Of a stretch of 64,000 nucleotides of DNA, positions 55,239 through 63,923 are shown piece after piece. Where the stretch lies: contig NZ_REGA01000015.1 of the NCBI RefSeq assembly GCF_003841505.1, forward strand, positions 1-64,000, read 5' to 3'. Under the pieces are notes generated by a model that worked only from the letters and a program-made list of their open reading frames with translations, was not told the DNA's origin and did no database searches. Source of the DNA: Natrarchaeobius chitinivorans (lineage in GTDB: Archaea; Halobacteriota; Halobacteria; Halobacteriales; Natrialbaceae). Within the stretch, counting starts at the first letter, position 1; each line of letters opens with the position of its first letter. The position numbers and the translations under genes are program-made.

Positions 55239-56494
55239 GCGTTATCGACTTCCTGAAACGTTGCAGTCGTCGGCGTCTCCTCGATGCGGTCGACGTCGAG
55301 GTCGTTCAGTGCGCGTTCGAGATCCGATTCGTCGGCGATCGCGTACACTTCACAGTCGAACTCCCGGTCGTCGGCGACGACGTGCGTGTCGAATACGAAC
55401 GCGAACTCCTGGTTCGTACCGAGTTTGACGATGACGGGGTCGACGGCAGCGCCACCGAAGTCGTGGACGAACTCCGGCGTCGAGTGATCGATCGCAGTAT
55501 CCAGCACGTTCGCCCACCCGTCGAGAAAGCCACTCGCCATGATGTTCCCCAGTTCCTCGATCGCACTGGTTCCCATCTCACCGAACCCGTCTTCGTCGAT
55601 CGAAGACGGAACCATCGCGTCGACGATTTCGCGTGCCGACTGCTCGTCGAACAGGAAGATAAGGTAGCCACTGGGGACGCCTTCGAACTCGAAGGCCACG
55701 CTGACCAGTTTCTCGTCGGGGACTTGCTCCGGGATCGTCTCGAGCGAGACGAAGTTCAATCGACGGATATCGACGCTGGTTTCGATGCCGGTGAGCGTCG
55801 TCGCCGTTTTGGCGACCTCCTCGGCACCGCGTTCGGCCATCCGATCGAAGCCGTCGAGTTTGTCGTACTCGATCCCGTCGCTCGTCCGGAGCCGATCGAG
55901 CAGCGTGGCCATCGACTCGCGTTTCGGAAAGAGGTAGTGGTTGAATCCGATTTCGGTATCGACCGCCTCGATCCGACTCTGAAAGAGCAAGGCGAGGTCG
56001 TCGCGTTCGGGTGCTTCGTCGACGTCTTCGAAAAACGGCTCTGCCGTCTTCCCGTCGACGAACTCGGGGGTCGAGACGTCGATAACGGTCTCGAGGACGT
56101 CCGCCCAGCCGTCGACGAATCCGCTGTTCATGATGTGACCGACTTCGGTCGTCGCACTTCGACTCATGCGATCGAACTCGTCGGCTTCGACCTCGAGATT
56201 CGAATCCGGATCCGCCTCTTCGAGGAGGGTTTCGACGATCTGGATCGCGTTCTCTCGCTCGAAGACGATCAGTGAGTGGCCCTCGATCGCGCCGGATAGT
56301 TCGACTCGGACGCCGACTTTCGACCTCGAGTCCTCGAAGTTTCGCCGGATCTCTCGGCCCCGCATGAAGTTGAGCTTCGTCACGCCGACCCGGGTTTCGA
56401 CGCCGGTCATGTGTGTCAGTCGACCCGCAGCGAGCCCCGTCCCTTCTCGAGCCATTCGATAGAACGTTCCAAGCGCGTTAACGTCGAGTTTCAT
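55235..56494 (-). CDS. cheC2: Two-domain CheC-family protein
   Basis: 419 residues made of two CheC-like halves. The second has the usual phosphatase pattern (S-A-I-E-E-L-G-N-I-M-A-S). The first has E-V-G-H instead of E-x-x-N (T-T-E-V-G-H-I-M-N-S), so its catalytic Asn is replaced by His. CheC proteins bind and dephosphorylate CheY-P and contact CheD. The arrangement suggests one regulatory and one active half. Starts and stops overlap on both sides by four bases. Confidence 0.88.
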   Translation of the reverse strand: MKLDVNALGTFYRMAREGTGLAAGRLTHMTGVETRVGVTKLNFMRGREIRRNFEDSRSKVGVRVELSGAIEGHSLIVFERENAIQIVETLLEEADPDSNLEVEADEFDRMSRSATTEVGHIMNSGFVDGWADVLETVIDVSTPEFVDGKTAEPFFEDVDEAPERDDLALLFQSRIEAVDTEIGFNHYLFPKRESMATLLDRLRTSDGIEYDKLDGFDRMAERGAEEVAKTATTLTGIETSVDIRRLNFVSLETIPEQVPDEKLVSVAFEFEGVPSGYLIFLFDEQSAREIVDAMVPSSIDEDGFGEMGTSAIEELGNIMASGFLDGWANVLDTAIDHSTPEFVHDFGGAAVDPVIVKLGTNQEFAFVFDTHVVADDREFDCEVYAIADESDLERALNDLDVDRIEETPTTATFQEVDNA

Positions 56495-57096
56495 GCGGTT
56501 TGAACTTCGATCCCGTTGACCATTTCGACGAACTCCTCGAGGTCGGGGAACGCATAGATTTCCGCTTCGATCTGATAACTCGGCACTGTGAGATCTGAGT
56601 CGAAAAACAGCGCGAGATCGTCGCCCCCGAGACCGGCCGTTCGAGTGACGATGTCCCCGCCCGGCGCGTAAACGAGTTGTGGCGCAGCGATGTCGATCAC
56701 TCGGCCGAGAACGTCGGCCCAGCCGTCGATGAACCCGCTGGCCATCATGTTCCCCATCTCTTCGACCGCGCTTCTGGCCATCTTTCCGGAGACGTCAGAC
56801 ATGTCGTCGACGACGTCGCTGAGCATGATCGCCGTGATCTTCTTCGCGCTCGCTTCCGGAAACAGGATGAGGATGTGTCCGTGGGGCGGATCGAGGAGAC
56901 GAACCCGGACGCCGACGCGTTTTCCAGGATCGAGTTGCGTTTCGATGTCGTCGACGTCGACGAAGTTCGTTTTCGTCACCTCCATCTGGGCGTTTTCACC
57001 CGTTAGTTTGCTCATGTTGTCGGCGACGCCGTTCGTTCCGACTTTCGCCATTTCGTTGATGAAACTCAGCTTTCGGATGTCGACTTTCAACGTCAT
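56491..57096 (-). CDS. cheC: CheY-phosphatase CheC (single domain)
   Basis: 201 residues. The active pattern S-A-V-E-E-M-G-N-M-M-A-S is intact. The N-terminal segment M-A-K-V-G-T-N-G-V-A-D-N-M-S-K-L-T-G replaces a second site. It should speed loss of phosphate from CheY and bind CheD. It lies 28 bases after cheA and overlaps cheC2. Confidence 0.93.
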   Translation of the reverse strand: MTLKVDIRKLSFINEMAKVGTNGVADNMSKLTGENAQMEVTKTNFVDVDDIETQLDPGKRVGVRVRLLDPPHGHILILFPEASAKKITAIMLSDVVDDMSDVSGKMARSAVEEMGNMMASGFIDGWADVLGRVIDIAAPQLVYAPGGDIVTRTAGLGGDDLALFFDSDLTVPSYQIEAEIYAFPDLEEFVEMVNGIEVQTA

Positions 57097-57124
57097 TGGA
57101 TACTCCGTGTGTGTTCGTGTACGT

Positions 57125-60100
57125 TCATAGTGTTGTTACGTCGATGATGTTGACGACTTTCCCTCTCCCCCGAACCGTTGCACCGCTGAGGCCGGGAACG
57201 CCGCCCATGAACCCCTCGAACGGTTTGACCACGACTTCCTGCTGGCCGTGGACCTCATCGCAGTGTAAGACGACCGGGCGTACGCTATCGCGGATCCGGA
57301 CGACGACGCCGTCACCGTTTGCACTCCGGCCCGGCGTCTCGAGCGTCTCGTCGAGATCGATCACCGGATACGTTTCGTCGCCGGTCGAAAACACCCGTTC
57401 GTCGTCGACCGTTTCGATCGCGGCCGCGGTTTCGACGTCCTGGACCGCCTCGGTCGGGACGCCGAACTCCTCGTCTCCGCTCTGGACGAACAGGACGTCG
57501 TCGATAGCGATGGAGACGGGGAGCGTCATGGTGACGGTCGTCCCGTCACCAGGCTGGCTGTCGATCGAAACGGTGCCATCCATCTCCTCAATCGTCCGTT
57601 TGACGACGTCCATGCCGACGCCCCGTCCGCTGACGTCGGTCACTTCCGTGGCCGTCGAGAGCCCGGAGTGGAAGATGAGGTGGGCCGTCTCCTCGTCGGA
57701 GAGTTCGTCGGCTTCCGCCGCCGAGAGGACGCCGGCGTCGACGGCCTCAGACCGGAGACGATCCGGGTCCAGTCCACTTCCGTCGTCCGAGACGGTGATC
57801 GTCACCTGGTCGCGCGTTCGGCTCGCGGTGACCTCGATCTGGCCCTCCCGAGGCTTCCCGGCTGCGTCCCGTTCGTCCGGCTTTTCGATCCCGTGATCGA
57901 CAGCGTTGCGGACCAGGTGTACCAGCGGGTCACGTATCCGGTCGAGAACGCTTCTGTCGAGTTCGACGTCTTCGCCCCGAATCTCGAAGGAAACGTCTTT
58001 GTCCTGTTCGCGGGCGATGTCGCGGACGATCCGGGGAAGGCGATTGACGACGGTCTCGAGCGGGACGAGCCGGACGTTCATCACGGTTTCCTGAAGTTCG
58101 GTCGTCAGCCCCTCGAGGTCGTCGAGTTCGGCTTCGATCGCTCCGAGATCGCGGTCGGATTCCACCTCGTGACGGAGCCGAACGCGACTCGTGACCAGCC
58201 CCTCGACGAGCGTCATCAGTTCGTCGACCTGATCGGTATCGACGCGGACGGACTGGATCCCATCGTCTTTCTGACTGGTTTCCGGTCGATCGGACGGCTC
58301 CGGAACCGTAATATCCGGAATATCGAGCGACGGTTCGTCGACGATCCTGGGGACGTCCTCGTCGGCCGCGCTCGGTTCGTCGGTCGCGCGATCGCTCGAG
58401 GCCGTTTCCGAGTCGCTCGAACCGAACCCGTCGATGCCGACGCCGAATTCCGTATCGTCGACGTCCTCGAACGCGTCGTCGCCGAACGTCTCCTCGAACG
58501 AGTCGTCGGCGTCGTCAACCAGGTCGAGCGGATCGACCGAGTCGTTGGCGTCCTCGAGCGCGCTATCGGAACGGTCGCTCGAGTCGGCGGCATCCTCGCC
58601 CGAACGGTCGGATTCCACCGAAGCCTCGACACCGTCGGAGTCGTCGAAGCCGATATCGTCGCTGCCGAACTCGTCGTCGAATTCGGCGGAATCGGCCCCG
58701 CCGAAGCCCACGTCTTCGGATTCGTCGAATCCGTTCGAAGCGTCGTCGAATCCACTGCGTTCGCCGGCCACATCCTCGAAGCCGCCGGCTCCGGAGTCGT
58801 CGAACTCGTCGAAACCGCCCGAATCAGTCTGGCCGAATCCGTCGTCTTCGAAGCCGTCGACGGGGGAAACGGTCGACTCCTCCGATTCGTCGAACGATAC
58901 GTCCGGCTCTGCAGAGTTCGCCTCGAGGGTGTCTGGCGGTTCGACGTCTTCGAACGCTCCATCGGCCGTTTCCTCTTCGAACGCTCCGTCACCTGTTTCC
59001 TCTTCGAACGCTCCGTCACCTGTTTCCTCTTCGACCGCCTCATCTTCGGTTGACCCGTCTTCGGTTTCGTCCAGTAATTCGTCGGGGTCCTCCGACGTGT
59101 CCGCCTCGTCGATCTCGGCGGTATCCGGTTCGGTGAGGTCGTCTGTCTCCTCCGTTTCCAGTTCCGGATCGGGATCATCCGCCGTCGCTTCGGCCGCTTC
59201 CGGAGCGTCGTCGCTCTTCGGACTCCCGTCGTCGACGTCTGCCGGTTCGTGGCCGTGATCGTCCTCGAGACCCGTGCTCTCGACCGTATCCTCGGCTTCG
59301 ACCACCGTATCGGCGGTATCGACATCCGGGCTCCCGAGAACGTCTTCGGCTTCGACCGCCGGTTTGGCGTCCGATACTTCGTCGGCTCCGTCGTCCGGAT
59401 CGACGAGAACGTCCTCGAGGTCGTCGTCACGCTCGTGGGCGTCGACTCCGTCGGTCTCGTCTTCGAACTCGTCCCCGAGGAGTTCGTCCATGCTGACTTC
59501 TTCCTCGTCGCCGAACTCGTCGAACTCGAGTTCCGCGAGTTCGTCCTGAAGTTCGTCGAATCCGACCGTATCAACCTCCGCTTTCAGTTCCGCGAACACT
59601 TCCTCGGCGTCCTCGACTTGCTCGTCGTCGTCACTCGAGCCAGCGTCGGACGGGGTCGAGGCGTCTGGCTCGTCCGAAGACTCCGATCCCGACTCGATGG
59701 GATCTTCGGATCGGCTCTCCTGCTCGTCGAGCGAGCCCTCGGCCTGTTCGAACAGATCGTCGAACGAGCCGGCCTCTCCCATCTCGTCGAAAACGCCGAG
59801 ATCGTCGTCCGCCTCGACTTCCTTTACTTTCTCGTCCAGGTCGTCGAACTCGTCGAACTCGTCGAGGAGTTCGTCGACTCCGAGCTCCATGGCCTCGTCC
59901 GAGGAAATGTCGGCTCCGTCGACGTCCGGCGTAAGCGTTCCCGTCTCGATCGGCTCTCGTTCACTCGACCCGGCTCGAGAGGCGGCCGCAAGCTCTTCGG
60001 TCACCTCGACGAGTTCGAAATCAGAAACTTCTTCGACGGGCTCGAGTCCCGATACGATCGCGGCTTCGCCCACGGCACAGCCGAAGACGGCATCGAACTG

Positions 60101-60709
60101 TCCGCCGTAGGCACCGTCTTCGATTCGCTCCCGGGAGGGGACGGTCCCGATCAGATCGAAGGCGTCGACGAGCGCATCGACGACAAGCGTTCCGTTGGTC
60201 GGGGCCTCGGAGTCGCCCTCCGCTATCGCGATGCGGGCGAGATAGGCGTCGTGATTGTCGTTCGCCGGCGGATCGAACCGCGACAGAATCGACGACCGTT
60301 CGTCCGCCGTCGGTGCCTCGATCGACGTGATCGCCGACCTCTCGAGGTAGTTCCTGAGCGTCCGGATCGTCGACGAGGGGTCCGTTCGGATTTCGCCTTC
60401 GCCGTCAACCTCGTCGATCATGGCCTCGAGTTCGTCGACCGCATCGAAGATCCCGTCCATCAGTTCGGGCGTGACGGAGATCCGCCCGCCACGGACCGCA
60501 TCGAGGAGGTCCTCGATCGCGTGTGCGAGATCGCTCGCGGACTCGAATCCCGCCGCACCGCAGTTCCCCTTGAGGGTGTGTGCGATTCGGAAGATGTTCT
60601 CCATCGCCTCCTCGTCGTCAGGGGTTCGCTCGAGGCACAACAGCGCGTTGTTCAGCTGCGTGATCCGTTCTCGACTCTCCTGTACGAAATCGGTCCAGTA
60701 CTCACTCAT
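57125..60709 (-). CDS. cheA: Chemotaxis histidine kinase CheA with a very long acidic linker
   Basis: 1194 residues from the ATG at 60709; most CheA proteins have 650-700. P1 holds the phosphorylated His in H-T-L-K-G-N-C-G-A-A-G. A P2-like domain follows to about residue 245. Then about 560 residues are Asp/Glu/Ser-rich, with a nine-residue tandem repeat (E-E-E-T-G-D-G-A-F). P3-P5 begin near residue 818: the dimer helices, the kinase H-L-V-R-N-A-V-D-H-G and D-V-S-G-R-G-V-G-M-D, and the CheW-like end. It phosphorylates CheY and CheB in response to transducers. Confidence 0.95.
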   Translation of the reverse strand: MSEYWTDFVQESRERITQLNNALLCLERTPDDEEAMENIFRIAHTLKGNCGAAGFESASDLAHAIEDLLDAVRGGRISVTPELMDGIFDAVDELEAMIDEVDGEGEIRTDPSSTIRTLRNYLERSAITSIEAPTADERSSILSRFDPPANDNHDAYLARIAIAEGDSEAPTNGTLVVDALVDAFDLIGTVPSRERIEDGAYGGQFDAVFGCAVGEAAIVSGLEPVEEVSDFELVEVTEELAAASRAGSSEREPIETGTLTPDVDGADISSDEAMELGVDELLDEFDEFDDLDEKVKEVEADDDLGVFDEMGEAGSFDDLFEQAEGSLDEQESRSEDPIESGSESSDEPDASTPSDAGSSDDDEQVEDAEEVFAELKAEVDTVGFDELQDELAELEFDEFGDEEEVSMDELLGDEFEDETDGVDAHERDDDLEDVLVDPDDGADEVSDAKPAVEAEDVLGSPDVDTADTVVEAEDTVESTGLEDDHGHEPADVDDGSPKSDDAPEAAEATADDPDPELETEETDDLTEPDTAEIDEADTSEDPDELLDETEDGSTEDEAVEEETGDGAFEEETGDGAFEEETADGAFEDVEPPDTLEANSAEPDVSFDESEESTVSPVDGFEDDGFGQTDSGGFDEFDDSGAGGFEDVAGERSGFDDASNGFDESEDVGFGGADSAEFDDEFGSDDIGFDDSDGVEASVESDRSGEDAADSSDRSDSALEDANDSVDPLDLVDDADDSFEETFGDDAFEDVDDTEFGVGIDGFGSSDSETASSDRATDEPSAADEDVPRIVDEPSLDIPDITVPEPSDRPETSQKDDGIQSVRVDTDQVDELMTLVEGLVTSRVRLRHEVESDRDLGAIEAELDDLEGLTTELQETVMNVRLVPLETVVNRLPRIVRDIAREQDKDVSFEIRGEDVELDRSVLDRIRDPLVHLVRNAVDHGIEKPDERDAAGKPREGQIEVTASRTRDQVTITVSDDGSGLDPDRLRSEAVDAGVLSAAEADELSDEETAHLIFHSGLSTATEVTDVSGRGVGMDVVKRTIEEMDGTVSIDSQPGDGTTVTMTLPVSIAIDDVLFVQSGDEEFGVPTEAVQDVETAAAIETVDDERVFSTGDETYPVIDLDETLETPGRSANGDGVVVRIRDSVRPVVLHCDEVHGQQEVVVKPFEGFMGGVPGLSGATVRGRGKVVNIIDVTTL

Positions 60710-61868
60710 CCGTCTCACCCGTAACCGCGTCGATGATTTCGTCGGCGAGGTCGCCCGCAGGGACGACGTCGTCGACGCAACCGGTCTGAATCGCTTGCCG
60801 CGGGATTCCAAAGACCGGACTCGTCGCCTCGTCCTGGGCGATGGTGTGGCCACCGGCCTCCTTGATGGCCTCGATCCCCGCCGCACCGTCACGACCCATT
60901 CCCGTCAGGACGACACCACAGAGTGGGTCCTCAACCCGGCGAGCGGCGCTTTCCATCGTGACGTCGATCGCGGGTTTGACGCCGTGGACGGGGTCGCCGT
61001 CGTCGAGACGCACTCGAACGTTTCCGCCGACGTTGTTCGTGATTTCGAGGTGGGATCCGCCCGGGGCGACGATCGCCTCCCCGGCCCCGATACGGTCGCC
61101 GTCGGCCGCTTCGCGGACGGCGTATTCACTGATCGTATCGAGACGTTCGGCGAACCGTCCCGTGAATCCGGCCGGCATGTGCTGGACGACCAGAAGTTTC
61201 GCCCCGAGATTCGCCGGGAGTCGGTCGAACACGCGCTCGAGAATCTTCGGACCCCCGGTCGATGCGCCGATGACGATCGTCGAATCGGTTTCCGGTTGCG
61301 TCGTGATGTCGACAGAGTGTGTGGACGCCGCCGCCGGACCCGGTTGCGTCTCGACGGGGCTGGCGGTCGTCTCGGAGTTCCCTCCCGCCGTCTGCGTGGT
61401 CGAACCGGATGCGGTCGCCCGACCAGTCCGGATCGATCTTGCGGTCGATGCCGTGTGTGCGACCGCGAGCGAGGACACGTCAGCCTCCTCGAGCGCTTCG
61501 ATCGTCTCGACGAGTTCGTCCGTCAGGTGGGCGATATTTCGCGCCCCCGATCCGTCTGGTTTCGAGAGGAAATCGACCGCTCCCCGCTCGAGCGCATCGA
61601 GCGTCGCTTCTGCTCCCCGTTTCGTGTACGCACTGAGCATAACGATCGGGGTCGGGTCCGATCGCATGATCCGATCGACGGCTTCGATACCGTCCATCTC
61701 CGGCATCTCGACGTCCATCGTCACGACGTCCGGGTCGAACGTCGATACCATCTCGAGCGCATCGACTCCGTTTTCGGCCGTTTCGACCTCGTATCCAGCA
61801 GTAGTGAGTGCGTTGTCGATAACCATTCGCATAAACCGGGAGTCGTCGACAACGAGTACTCGCGTCAT
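60702..61868 (-). CDS. cheB: Chemotaxis response regulator and protein-glutamate methylesterase CheB
   Basis: 388 residues. The receiver domain (D-D-S-R-F-M-R, phospho-acceptor in T-M-D-V-E-M-P, S-A-Y-T-K) is followed by a Ser/Thr-rich linker and the esterase with G-A-S-T-G-G-P, Q-H-M-P-A-G-F-T and G-M-G-R-D-G-A-A-G (Ser-His-Asp). It removes methyl groups from transducers. The stop overlaps the cheA start by eight bases and its start overlaps the cheY stop by four. Confidence 0.96.
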   Translation of the reverse strand: MTRVLVVDDSRFMRMVIDNALTTAGYEVETAENGVDALEMVSTFDPDVVTMDVEMPEMDGIEAVDRIMRSDPTPIVMLSAYTKRGAEATLDALERGAVDFLSKPDGSGARNIAHLTDELVETIEALEEADVSSLAVAHTASTARSIRTGRATASGSTTQTAGGNSETTASPVETQPGPAAASTHSVDITTQPETDSTIVIGASTGGPKILERVFDRLPANLGAKLLVVQHMPAGFTGRFAERLDTISEYAVREAADGDRIGAGEAIVAPGGSHLEITNNVGGNVRVRLDDGDPVHGVKPAIDVTMESAARRVEDPLCGVVLTGMGRDGAAGIEAIKEAGGHTIAQDEATSPVFGIPRQAIQTGCVDDVVPAGDLADEIIDAVTGETDE

Positions 61869-62227
61869 GCCGCAGCGACGTCCGTGAGGGCCTTTCTAAC
61901 GCTCGGTTCCTCGAACGGTTTCGTAACGTATCCATCGGCACCCGCCTTGACCGCCAGTTTCATCTTCTCTCGTTGTCCGACGCTCGTACACATTATCACC
62001 CGGGCGTTCGGATCGATCTTTTTGATCGCAGCGGTTGCTTTGATCCCGTTGCATTTCGGCATCACGATATCCATCATCACGATGTCGGGATCGTGTTCTT
62101 TGTACAGTTTGACGGCTTCCGCGCCGTTAGTTGCCTCTCCAATGATGCGGTAATCCTGCTCTAGAATTTGGCGCAGTAGATTCCGCATAAAATGAGAGTC
62201 GTCCACGATGAGAACCCCTGTCGACAT
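61865..62227 (-). CDS. cheY: Chemotaxis response regulator CheY
   Basis: 120 residues, a single receiver domain: D-D-S-H-F-M-R-N, the acceptor Asp in M-M-D-I-V-M-P, T-S-V-G-Q and the conserved Lys in Y-V-T-K-P-F. It passes the signal to the archaellum motor through archaeal adapter proteins. It is first in the operon, with its own probable promoter at 62261-62270. Confidence 0.96.
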   Translation of the reverse strand: MSTGVLIVDDSHFMRNLLRQILEQDYRIIGEATNGAEAVKLYKEHDPDIVMMDIVMPKCNGIKATAAIKKIDPNARVIMCTSVGQREKMKLAVKAGADGYVTKPFEEPSVRKALTDVAAA

Positions 62228-62260
62228 TCACTAGTACACCGACTGTTAGTACAAAAAGAA

Positions 62261-62298
62261 CTACTATAAATGCTGTCTCCCGGCTATCAATAGTGATA
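62261..62298 (-). promoter_or_regulatory. Probable che-operon promoter with TATCA-N4-TGATA dyad
   Basis: On the minus strand a TATA-like TTTATAGTAG (62261-62270) lies 34-44 bases before the cheY ATG. Upstream of it, TATCA-ATAG-TGATA (62285-62298) is a perfect dyad. The same TATCA-N4-TGATA core, similarly placed, occurs upstream of the pilB operon. Confidence 0.6.
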
Positions 62299-62368
62299 AC
62301 GAACGGAGACCGACGGTGACAGCGGTCCTCTCGGCGACTCTCGCGGGAAGAAGGAAACCCGTCCGGAC

Positions 62369-63178
62369 TCACTCGTCGCGGTGTTCGGGCGCCGTCTCCG
62401 AGATCAGATGACCGGAAGCCAACAGGAGTTTCTCGACGTCGACGAGCGGCGTCACCTCGAGGACGAGTTGGCGACTCCGATTCGCGTCGGCGCCATCGTT
62501 CGTCTGGATCTCCTCCAGAGGAGGCCGGTCACCCGATGCGGACGGCGGTGGTGACACCGCGTTATCGGCATCGACGGCTGGCATCGTTTTTTCGGCGTCG
62601 GCAGGCATCGCGTTCTCGGCGCCGGCGGCATCCGTACCGACGGCTGTGGACGCCGATGATCCGACTCTGTCACCGCGTCGTTCTCGTTCCTGTTCGACGA
62701 GTTTGTCGACGAGCGGGTGCTCGAGGGAATCGCTCGAGTATTCCCGGGATTCCACGTCATCAGGTCCCAGAACGTTACGTTCGGGAACGGCGTCGACGCT
62801 GAAGACGTCGTCGACCCGGGCTGCCGCCGACTGCTCGTCTGCGGGCGTATCGAAGACGAGCAACTGCTCGCGACCGTTCCGCGTTTCGGAGGTGGGGAAG
62901 TGTGCGGTGATGTCGAGGACCGCCGTGATCTCCCCGCGGAGATCGGTCATCCCCTCTATCGCTTCCGGCGTCCGTGGTACCCGCGTCAGATCGGACGGAA
63001 CGTCCGTGATCGTCTTGACACTGTCGACGGGTACCGCGAGCCGATGTTCTCCGACCCCGAACGACACGAACCGGACGAGTTCTTCGTCTTCGGCCGTCTC
63101 CGTCGGGTCCCGCGTCTGTCGATCGTCCGCAGCACCGATGTCGATGCCGAGTAGCTTCTCGGGGAGATCCGGAGCCAT
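62369..63178 (-). CDS. cheW: Chemotaxis coupling protein CheW (long form)
   Basis: 269 residues from the ATG at 63178. The CheW fold is spread over L-V-R-F-V-S-F-G-V-G, L-A-V-P-V-D-S-V and M-T-D-L-R-G-E-I-T-A-V-L-D-I. It then has an Ala/Asp/Pro-rich insert of about 70 residues before the last strand (R-Q-L-V-L-E-V-T-P). Normal CheW has about 150 residues. It couples transducers to CheA. It is upstream of cheY on the same strand but separated by 141 bases including a promoter. Confidence 0.9.
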   Translation of the reverse strand: MAPDLPEKLLGIDIGAADDRQTRDPTETAEDEELVRFVSFGVGEHRLAVPVDSVKTITDVPSDLTRVPRTPEAIEGMTDLRGEITAVLDITAHFPTSETRNGREQLLVFDTPADEQSAAARVDDVFSVDAVPERNVLGPDDVESREYSSDSLEHPLVDKLVEQERERRGDRVGSSASTAVGTDAAGAENAMPADAEKTMPAVDADNAVSPPPSASGDRPPLEEIQTNDGADANRSRQLVLEVTPLVDVEKLLLASGHLISETAPEHRDE

Positions 63179-63238
63179 CGTTCTTATTCGTCTATACGAT
63201 TCCAGCGATAAAACGTTGACTCTCCGCCGGATACTATC

Positions 63239-63293
63239 GTAGCCACTGAACGTCACCCCACACTCGATCGCCAGACCGATCGGCGATCGGTGT
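63239..63293. repeat. Direct repeat, copy 1 (left of cheW2)
   Basis: 55 bases nearly identical to 63869-63923 (about six differences), offset by exactly 630 bases. It includes a hairpin (CGATCGCC/GGCGATCG, 63265-63289) and the GTAGCCACTGA segment that in copy 2 encodes the last residues and stop of cheW2. The repeat therefore looks like the 3' end of a lost cheW copy. Confidence 0.75.
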
Positions 63294-63399
63294 GAATCGT
63301 CTCATACGGTTCACCGCAAATTCCGCTGAAACGCCGTCAGGATACCCGATCTGGCGAACGGCCCCATCAAAACACTTATTTCACACTCGAGTCGGGTAG

Positions 63400-63879
63400 A
63401 TGACGATGACAGCGCCCTCCAGTCGAGACGGTTCCGACGCCGACGCGGACCGGGCGACGGTCCTCACGTTCTCTCTTGCCGAAACGCGGTACTGCGTCCG
63501 GGTTGACGCGGTCGCGTCGGCTCTCGGCGTCGGCGATACGAGTTCGATCGATGCGGCCGACGACCCGTGGAACGCGGGTGCGACGACCGTCGACGACGAG
63601 CGCATTCGCGTCGTCGATCTCCGACGCGTTTTCGAACCGACGGCTCGCCTCCCAGACCGGTCGGAGACGCCACAACTGCTCGTTCTCACCGAATCCGACG
63701 AACGCGGACGTCGGTACGGATGGCTCGTCGACGACGTCGATACCACGAGAACGATCCGAACGGCCGACATAGCGCCCGCCCGAACGAGCGCCAGGTTCGT
63801 CGAGGGGAAACTCGAGGTCGACGGCGACGACGTCACCTGGCTCGACGAGAGCGAGATGCACAACTACAGTAGCCACTGA
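63400..63879 (+). CDS. cheW2: Second CheW-like protein
   Basis: 159 residues; a second ATG two codons in is possible. The fold is CheW-like: T-V-L-T-F-S-L-A-E-T-R-Y-C-V-R-V, then R-I-R-V-V-D-L-R-R-V-F and Y-G-W-L-V-D-D-V. It is more diverged than the first CheW. It is on the opposite strand and flanked by two direct repeats of 55 bases, so it may be lost by recombination. It probably couples a distinct transducer set to CheA, or competes with CheW. Confidence 0.82.
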   Translation: MTMTAPSSRDGSDADADRATVLTFSLAETRYCVRVDAVASALGVGDTSSIDAADDPWNAGATTVDDERIRVVDLRRVFEPTARLPDRSETPQLLVLTESDERGRRYGWLVDDVDTTRTIRTADIAPARTSARFVEGKLEVDGDDVTWLDESEMHNYSSH

Positions 63880-63923
63880 ACGTCATCCCACACCCGATCG
63901 CGGGACGGATCGGCGATCGGTGT
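63869..63923. repeat. Direct repeat, copy 2 (end of cheW2)
   Basis: This is the partner of 63239-63293. It contains the last four codons and stop of cheW2 and a hairpin (CGATCGC/GCGATCG, 63895-63919) that may end its transcript. Confidence 0.75.

Noticed and set aside
59249-60724. 491-codon open frame on the plus strand inside cheA
   Set aside because: It is the mirror of the acidic linker and P1/P2 of CheA. Antisense of GAC/GAG-rich DNA gives Val/Leu/Arg-rich frames with no stop.
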